A DNA stretch of 64,000 nucleotides, taken from Diphasiastrum complanatum (taxonomy: Eukaryota; Streptophyta; Lycopodiopsida; Lycopodiales; Lycopodiaceae). The stretch spans positions 66,500,370 to 66,564,369 of the forward strand of contig CM055096.1 in assembly GCA_029204225.1 (NCBI GenBank), in the 5' to 3' direction. Both the position numbers and the translations under genes were made by a program. Below, piece by piece: positions 35,401-44,200 of the stretch (position 1 is its first letter; every line of letters begins with the position of its first letter). A model generated the notes under the pieces. It worked only from the letters and a program-made list of their open reading frames with translations. It was not told the DNA's origin and did no database searches.

Positions 35401-38400
35401 ATGCTAAGTGAAGTTAGGCTTGAACTTGATTTCTTTTCAAGTATAAATATCAATTTCTTTACAGAGTTCCAAGATTCTGGATTAAGCGTTTTGGAATGCT
35501 GGCCCTTGGAACGTTGTTCTGCTGCAACCATGATATTGTTTATATTTGGAACACACTTTTATTCAAGGGTGGAAATCTTTATAGACCTCTTAAACCTTGA
35601 AAACAAGTTGAGCATTTGTTTTTGCTCTTTAATTCTCATCTTGACCACTGAAAGGATGTAAAGTTCAAGCCTGGTATACAAGTCAATATTTGTAAGTTGT
35701 GGCCTCCTATACTTTCTTGATTACCATGGTATAGTTAGCTTAAAAGAATAGCTACTCACTATAAGCCAACTATAATTATGAGAAGGAAAGTGATTGTTAT
35801 AGCATTCAATTTTACTACTATTCTTATTTCTTACTATACTTCAGCTGATTTTTTTGACAAGTCTTGTAAAAAATCTCAAGGAAAATTGCAAATTCTTTTG
35901 TTGCCTTCCAGGAAGTTCTAAACTCTAAACCCTAACTTCCGGAATACATTGCGGACTCTGCAACTATGATGTATATATATATGTGTGTGTGTGTGTGTGT
36001 AGCCTAGTTGCCCCTTTCGGAATGTGATCAATTAAATTTTTTTTGTAGTTGTTTAACAAAGAAAAAGTTTATATTCAAGCATATGAAAAATATGGAGCAG
36101 ATGATGCCCAAAAGAGTCTTAGACTATCTAACTCCATTGTTGTTGCAAACATGAAGACTTTTGATGAATATACGCTTCCGAAAGTGATGACATCAAGAAG
36201 AGGTGCTACATACAAGATGAGAAACCGAAGTTCAGGATAATTTGTTTCTGTAGATACTTTTTAGGAACGTATTGTACAAAACGTACGGGGTCACTAACCT
36301 CCATCCCTCTGATATCCAACTTCTATATCTTCCCCACGACCCTCTCTGATTATTCCTTTCTCTCTGTCCATCTTCGTACATCATGTTCTCAGTCTCCATC
36401 CCTTTTCTCCATTGATCGTGCACCGGGCACCCAAATACACCTTCAACCACTCTTATATGATTGCATGGCAGGGGTCTCTCACTTGTTCTCTTCATCGTTT
36501 TCCACATGATAGTGTGTTGGAGAGAGGCTGCCTTCCTCACCACATCGCCCACATTGTTGCCTCGTTCTTCTTCCTCGCTAATCCCCACAAACATACATCT
36601 AGACCATTTCACTCTTTATTGGTATGATGACGAGTGTCGTTCTCTACGCCATATAGTGACCTATGCACGCACATATGCACCGGGGCTTTTACGTGTTGTT
36701 CGCCGATCATACCATCGTACACTTCACCATAAAAAGAATGCCTATGACAAGCGTGAAGTGAAAGGACTTGTCGACCTTCTTTTTAACTCAGCTTTGGGTG
36801 CCTTTAGGCGTGAGTTCAACCTTCTGCCCCAGCCCCCTTCTTGGATGACTTACGTATATGGATTGCTTATGCTACCATGCTATATACCATATCCATTGAC
36901 ATGCCTATTTCCATATGTCCTTGCCCATCTAAGTTCACATTCTGCACCTCTAACATGGGTCATTTAGAAAATGAAGACCCACTGTGCCAAAGATATCAAG
37001 GACCTTGAGTTTGAGCTACTGCTCCATGCTATCAACCCACGCTCGCCCATTTTGGCCACTCATTAATCGTGCAGTTGTATGTGGCTTCCCTTTGTCTTGA
37101 TGCACTAACTGTCAGAATTTGTCATACAAATTCTAGATGGAGTTACTAGTCCTACTAGCACTCACAAAAACCAAGCACAGAGATTAAAGAGAAATCAGAT
37201 TATAAAAGAATTGAGCAAAGCTCTAATTTTACGCTGGAATAATCTTGTGGTGGGGCGCCAGCCTACATATATAGTTTCTCTAATCTATGTGAAAAGCTAG
37301 AAGCCTAAAGCAAATAGCAAAAGAGCAAAGGCTAATTGCTAGAATTACTACCTATATTGGGTAAAGACCCAAGGTGAATTTCTAAGTACTAAAACAGATT
37401 CTAATCTAGTATTAGTGCGTCCGCCTACATGCATAAGCAATAAAAAACGAATTTACTATAAATAGTAATGGCCCCCTATAATAGCACGCAAGCATGGCTA
37501 AACCGTCGTCTTAATTGCTTCACCCCAAAACATATTTGGAACATTTGTATTCGAGCATACTCCTCGCAGTGTCTACTATAGACCGGTTCTTTTTTTCCAC
37601 AACTCCAATTTGTTGAGGCGAGTCCGTGTTTGCAAATTGTCTCTTTATACCATGATCCTTGCAAAACACCTGAAATTCCGTAAAAATATACTCTCCCCCT
37701 TTGTCCGAGCGGAGTATCTTGATTTGTCTATCTATTTCTTTCTGCACCCGTGTCTTAAACCATGTGAAATACTTGAAGGCTTCACCCTTATTCTTCAAAA
37801 GATAGATCCATGTCTTCCTAGATTAGTCATCCACAAACACCATGACGTAACTTGCTCCCCCATAAGATTGAGTCCTCATAGGACCACACAAATCTGTATG
37901 AACAAGTTCTAGAACATTTGTTGCCCTGAATATACTTGGTGAAAATTTCTTCATATGATGCTTGCCTAAGACAGCCTTCACAAACCTTGTGATCAGAAAC
38001 AACTTGAGGTAAACCTGTAACCATGTTGTATTTCCTCAAGACTTGTAGACTTTTGTAATTCAGATGTCCTAACCTTTCGTGCCATAACTTACTCACTGAT
38101 CCAATATCCGCAACACTTGCATGATGATCCACCACCTAAGTCTGAAGTTTGTACAATCGCCTTGCAAGTATGCCCTCAGCTACTACTTCATTATCCTTCC
38201 TCTTGATGAGACACGGCTCTTCATCAAACTGCACCACCATGTGTTGCTTCGCAATAGCTGATAACGAGAGTAAGTTTTTCTTGATTCCTGGTACATAAAG
38301 GACATCCTTTATGTCTCCAATCTTTCTTGAAGGTAGTTGAAAAATTGTACTTTTCCAACTCCTTTTATATTATATGTGTAGTTATCTCCCAACTTCACAT

Positions 38401-40101
38401 CGTCTAGGTGTCATATGCTTCGAAGCTCCTGAATCAATAAATTAATAGTCTTCTTTCTTCGAGAAGCCACCACCAGAAGATGTTGATGCCGAAAACAACT
38501 CATAGTCTTCAAGATCCAAAGCACTCAATTTTGCATTAGATGTTTCTTCTTCTTCAACAAAATTCCCATCCTGCTTTTTCTTGAACTTGTTGTGCCAGCA
38601 CTCCTTTGCATAATGTCCCGATTTTCCATTAATAAAGCAGTTTCCTTTTCAAACCACTTTCTTTCCTTCCATCTTCTGATCTCTTTGATTGATTCTCCTC
38701 TCTATCTAGCTTCTTCTTCTTCTTCTTCTTCTTCTTCCCTTTGCCACCCTTCTTGGAACTTTACTCTTGCTTCTTTGCTAGGAATGCCTGTTCCTTGAAA
38801 TCGTTTCATTTCTTCCTGTAGTAATATGGTACTAAAAATTCAATCGGCATGATAACATCTTGACCATAAACTAGTTGAAACGGTGTTTGATTCGTGCTCT
38901 CTGCCTCGTTTCCCATAGTGATAGCATCATTACAAAGTTCTGATAAGCCAAAGGTAGACTATTAAGCACAATGGATACTAAGACTGAATCTTGAACACTT
39001 TCTCCAACTGCAATAAGTTGCCCTCTCAAATCTTTCACCCGAGTAAAGTAGTCCGTTACTAATTCACCTGTACCCATCTTCAATGTGAAACTTATTAGTC
39101 AAGAACAAGATCCGTGACTGATTCACCGTCTCATACAAGTTCCTTCAAAATATCCCAAGCCTCCTTGGGTCCAGCAGCATCTCTGATATGAGGTATGATC
39201 ATATCTCTAAATGACAAGTTGATGATATGATGAGCTTTTCTTCTACGTCTCTGATATTCTCGCAACTTTTTGTCAGTATAAGGAGGTACCTCGACACCTC
39301 TGACGATCTCCCCCTCGACACCTGTGACGATCTCCCGATATTCTCGATCGTGGAGAATATTTTGCATCTTGAACTTCCATATATTGTAGTTTTTTCTATC
39401 TAGCTTGCTAGACTCTGGCAACACAGCATCGTTCAATCCTGCCATTATTCTGATTCGTAACAATTCTTAGCAACCTGATTTTTATAGCCTGATTTTTCAG
39501 CAATCAGTATCTTGTCAAACTCAATCAAGATTTCCAATCAGTAGCCAAAAACCTTGCAAAGTTCTGAAAACTGCCGTGATCGGACAACAATTAGTTCTGA
39601 CCAGATCTGTTCTGAAAAAACAGGAGCGAACACGTCTGTTTCAGATCTGTTTCTGAAAATACAATGCAAACAGGTCTGTTTCTGAAAAAACAGCAGCAAA
39701 CAGGTCTGTTTCAGGTCCGTTTCTGAAAAAACAGCAGCAAATAGGTCTGTTTCAGGTCTGTTTCTGGAAAAACAGCTGCGGACAGGTCTGAAACTGGTCT
39801 TTGTAGCAGCGATAAAGTCTGAAACAGCAGCGATCAACCTGTTTTCAGCGATCTGATTCAGATGTGACAGCGATCAGCCTGAAACGCAGACAGCCAACAG
39901 TCTCCAACCTACGATCAATCGGTAGACAACTATTTAGGTTCTCAGTAAGCAGTAGACAGCTGTCAGTTCAAATCTGCTTTCAACTCAGCGATCCACCAAG
40001 TTTGATTCCAGCGAACTGATCAACATGCAACTAACGATCCAACACGCAGCTACAGCCAGCGATCCACTCCTTCAATCCACTTCTTGCAACCTTTCAAAAA
40101 G

Positions 40102-40136
<35 letters not shown>

Positions 40137-41192
40137 AAAAGCCCGCTCTGATACCATGAAATTCTAGATAGAGTTACTAGTCCTACTAGCACTCACATAA
40201 ACCAAGCATAGAGATTAAAGAGAAATCAGATTATAAAAGAATTGAGCAAAGCTCTAACACACTGGAATAATCTTGTGGTGGGGCGCCAACCTACATATAT
40301 AGTTTCTCTAATCTATGTGAAAAGCGAAAAGCCTAAAGCAAATAGCAAAAGAGGAAAAGCTAATTGCTAAGATTATTACCTATATTGGGTAAAGAGCCAA
40401 GGTGAATTTCTAAGTACTAAAACAGATCCCTAATCTAGTATTAGTGCGCCCACCTACATGCATAAGCAATAAAAAACGAATTTACTACAAATAGTAATGG
40501 CCCTTATAAGAGCACGTAAGCATGGCCAAACTATCATTAAGGGGCATCAAATAAATATTACAAACCGTCTATTTTACTAATGTCCTCTTTAGAGCTCATT
40601 GTCTAAGAAGGCCTACTTACCAGATTTTCCCTTGGAACGAGCACAATCTGCACTTCACATTCCCTCTAAGTTGTTACTATTTACCATACTTGCCCTTACG
40701 TTGAGCTCAACCTTGAGGTGCTCTTCTGTTTTAGGTTGCAAAGCCTCTCAGCAGGTTTGTAGCCAAATCCTTCGAAACTTTGTTTGAACCAATTCCCCCA
40801 TATCTAGGGAAAAACAATCCACCACTTGATCTTCAGATTTACAAAAGACAGAATTATTTGCACCATTAAGTAATGTTTCTTAAACAAAATGGTATGGTAT
40901 CTCCGATCTCTATTTGTCTAAGCATGTGAAACTGTATATTTAGCAAGGTGGATACAACTTTGGCTATCACACAATACAGCGGTTGATAATTGTGGCCAGA
41001 TATGCATTGTACTATTTGAACCAATTGGCCATTGAGCTGCCATTGTAACTACTGTCCGGGCATTTTGTCATACTCAATTTGCGAGTTTGTGTTGGCATGA
41101 ACTTGAAGATCAAGAAATACTAGTTATGAAAATTTTTAGGAAAGGCCACACAACACAAATCATTGTGTTAATGAATAGAAATAGTACAATCC

Positions 41193-41256
<64 letters not shown>

Positions 41257-44200
41257 GGGTTTAAGGGTTGACTTAGAGTCTACAGTACAACCAGCTTAGC
41301 CTAGTCTAGTACAGAATGAAATAGTACAATACGAGAGAGAGAGAGAGAGAGACTAGGGGTTTAAGGGTTGACTTACAGTCTACAGTACAACCAGCATAGC
41401 CTAGTCTAGTACAGAATGAACGAGTGAAGAGCGAAGTTTAGCATTGAAATTCTAACACTCTTCCTCAATGATAAGATTGTGTTTTTATATACTTGATTGA
41501 GTGCGAATTTTCTCAAATATTATTCTACCCAATGACTTGGTAAAAGCATCCGCCACTTGATCTTCAGATTCACAAAAGACAAGATTATTGGCACCATTAA
41601 GTAATGTTTCTTGAACAAAATGGTCTGGTATCTCTATGTGTTTTGTCTAAGCATGTGAAACTGTGTATCTATCAAGGTGGATACAACTTTGGCTGTCACA
41701 CAATACAGCGGTTGATAATTGTGGCCAGATATGCATTATAGTATTTGAACTTGGCCATTGAGCTGCCATTGTAACTACTCTCCGGGCATTTTGTCATACT
41801 CAATTTGTGAGTTTGTGTTGGCATGAATTTGAAGATCAAGAAATACTAGTTATGAAATTTTATAGAAACTTGTATGCTGAAAAGGACCTGCCAAAGATCC
41901 ATGAAAGTGATGATTTCCAACTTTATGGGCTTGAATGAATTTTTGATGGGCAGTATTATTTTTCTTCTATTAATTTTTTAATGCTTTTGCCAGCGGTACG
42001 TTCCAGAATGTACTGCACTTAAAATTCTGAATGATTCATCTCAGTTGGCTTTTGACGACGATTGTACACACTGAGGCTCATCTCTTTGAATTAAGTATAG
42101 ATTTTATTGATGTAAGAATACGGATGATATGAAGACATGAAAAATCATGCCATTAAGTTGTTTCTCAAAAGTGAGTTGAACGTCTTGGGAACCATCCTTG
42201 TGTAGTTTCTCTTTCAGTTACGTTGGCTCTCTTGTGGAATGGATTCAAACTATTCCCCACTTTGGTCTTCAATATGATGAAGACATGTATCATACACAAG
42301 TTTCAGATGGAAAGCTTCCTAGGATATTGTTGGATAAATACACTGAGTTGTCTGTAAGATACATGCTTGTGTTTTTGTATATTGCAGGGTGCCAGTATTG
42401 GCAGGAGGTGGTGCTCTTGGGGTTGGATTTGGTTCACCCTATGTTGCGATGGAGGGGACTCCACCGACTATTTTTTATGCACAACCTCCGGTTCAATCGT
42501 CAACGTTTAAAAATCCTGGGTTGGTTTTTATCTTCCAGGACCTGAAGGCTTATTTTTTCTCCAGTAAAAATTACTTTTTTCTTCCTTTTTGCAAATGTCT
42601 TTTTGACGTATACCGGAGGCATATGTTGCCAAGAGTAGGTTATATACTTGAACGATCCTATGCTGATTACAGATTTTCAATTCTTTGTGATTGACATGTG
42701 TACTTCTGTCCAAAGTGAATTTTCTTGTCGCTGACTCATGTGCTATGGATTGACTTTGGATTAAGCTTAACCTAGGTGCTGCATCGCTTCATATATGATC
42801 TTTCTATAAATTTCTTTTTTGCAGAGCCTTTCACCAGGAAAAAGGTAAGGATTCATTTCAAATGCAATTATTGGCTTCTCAACATCCTAGGTTTTAATGA
42901 AGATAACATGTTGCAACCAGTTATCTTACTATGAATTTTTGTCGCAAAGCTAACCATTCTTTGATACCGTATAAGAGCTTGCACAAAATTTTAAACATGG
43001 TTGGCAAGTTGGATACAAAGGAAGAGAACACACACACTTGTAGCTTTATTACTCAGGAGAAAGTTCAGAACACATACGTTGTAGCTCAAGATAGAAGCGC
43101 CAAGTCATAAATATAGCAGTTTGCTCAATATTATAGGCTTTGTTGGCAAGTTGGATGCAAAGGAAGATAATTCAGAGATTCCAGAACATACTGCATAGAA
43201 ATAAGTATGGAAGAGAACACAGGCACTTGTAGCTTTATTACTCAGGAGAAAGTACAGAACACATACGTTGTAGCTCCAAATAGAAGTGCCAAATCACGAC
43301 TATAGGAGTTTACTCAATATTATAGATGCTGTTGGCAAGTTGGATACAAAGGAGAGAATTCAGAGATTCCAGAACATACTGCATAGAAATAAGTATGGAA
43401 GAGAAACACACACACATGCAGCTTTATTACTCAGAAGAAAGTAAAGGCACATATGGTGTGGCTCGAGATAGAAGCGCCAAATCATGATTTATTTAACACT
43501 AGCTAGTCAAATAGGGATTGATACCCTACACCTTAGACACCCGTTCCGACCCTTTTGGGTCAGAACGTACTGTACTGTATGTACCGTACGTTCTGAAACG
43601 TACTGGATCGAAACGTTTTTTTTTCACTCTATATGGTGTTCTATGGATTTGGAATTTGTATTAGGAAGGCATAAGATCCAACTGTAGCTTGAGAATCAGT
43701 GGTTCAGGCAGAGTTCAGAATCAGGGTTTAGATGGCAAAGAGAATTTAATCCACTTTTACAAAGAGGAATTGTTCAGGATCTTTGTGAGAGAACTTGACG
43801 AGACACTTGCAGCTAAGAGTTAGAGAGAAACTTTAGGATGAGAGTTTTATCAGAGAAAATATAAGCGCCAGATATTTGCAACTAAGTTGGAGACTTGCTA
43901 CTATTATGAGAGGGACAAAAAGTACAAGGGCGTGAGAAGAAAACTTTTCAAAAAGAAATTAGGTGAGTTTAAGGCACCACAAGATCAAGGTGATGAGCCA
44001 TATGAGGTACAAGCACCGGTTTTTGCACGTATGGGGTACAAGATAATATTGTGAGTTATATCTTTGTTGTGATTGAGTATAGGCTGCTAACAAGGCAAAG
44101 GATCTGTATGCATATCACCTGTCACAGCTTCTTGTACCCGAGGTACAAGCATAGGATCAGTGTTCTAAGGCAGATGTATAATCAGTTCAGGTGCTCCTCA

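Larger units (their letters stand above)
37127..40536 (-). mobile_element. Copia-3: LTR-bounded, internally deleted, antisense in MLN51
   Basis: Two similar 380-bp LTRs (37127-37505 and 40157-40536) bound the element. It reads leftward. After the right LTR come the tRNA-Met primer site (40156-40145), a leader, gag, GAG-pre-integrase (LWHKRLGHLNYKSLQ) and the integrase core (ILRSDKGGEY, VVEKKN). Integrase stops at GEAIKTTV and joins straight to the left LTR, so reverse transcriptase and RNase H are deleted. Stops and frameshifts also break gag and integrase. It could move only if helped in trans. Flanks do not show a clean 5-bp duplication. Gag resembles Copia-1 (SSKLDRKNYNIWKFKMQNIL). Confidence 0.92.
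33547..42387 (+). other. MLN51 intron 5, 8.8 kb, TE-loaded
   Basis: The donor after ACATG is GTTTGT and the acceptor is TATTGCAG. Coding phase 2 continues exactly from exon 5 (FGNSEITW) to exon 6 (VPVLAGGGALG), which plant homologues also have adjacent. The intron holds two related hAT-like MITEs, a CpG-rich MITE, an exon-like open frame, an antisense Copia with both LTRs, and duplicated Copia RNase H tails. 33547-34090 and 35290-35960 show no feature. Confidence 0.85.

Noticed and set aside
36461-36967. 168-aa plus-strand frame in MLN51 intron 5
   Set aside because: No recognisable domain and composition like translated non-coding DNA; a minus-strand frame also overlaps its start.
39538-39837. 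99-aa minus-strand open frame with SRNRPETD repeats
   Set aside because: It follows from a tandem unit that is a multiple of three in a retrotransposon leader; no domain and no start context.
36256-42017. Large nested transposon bounded by GGAACGTA words
   Set aside because: The end similarity is short and no target duplication was found, so chance is likely.
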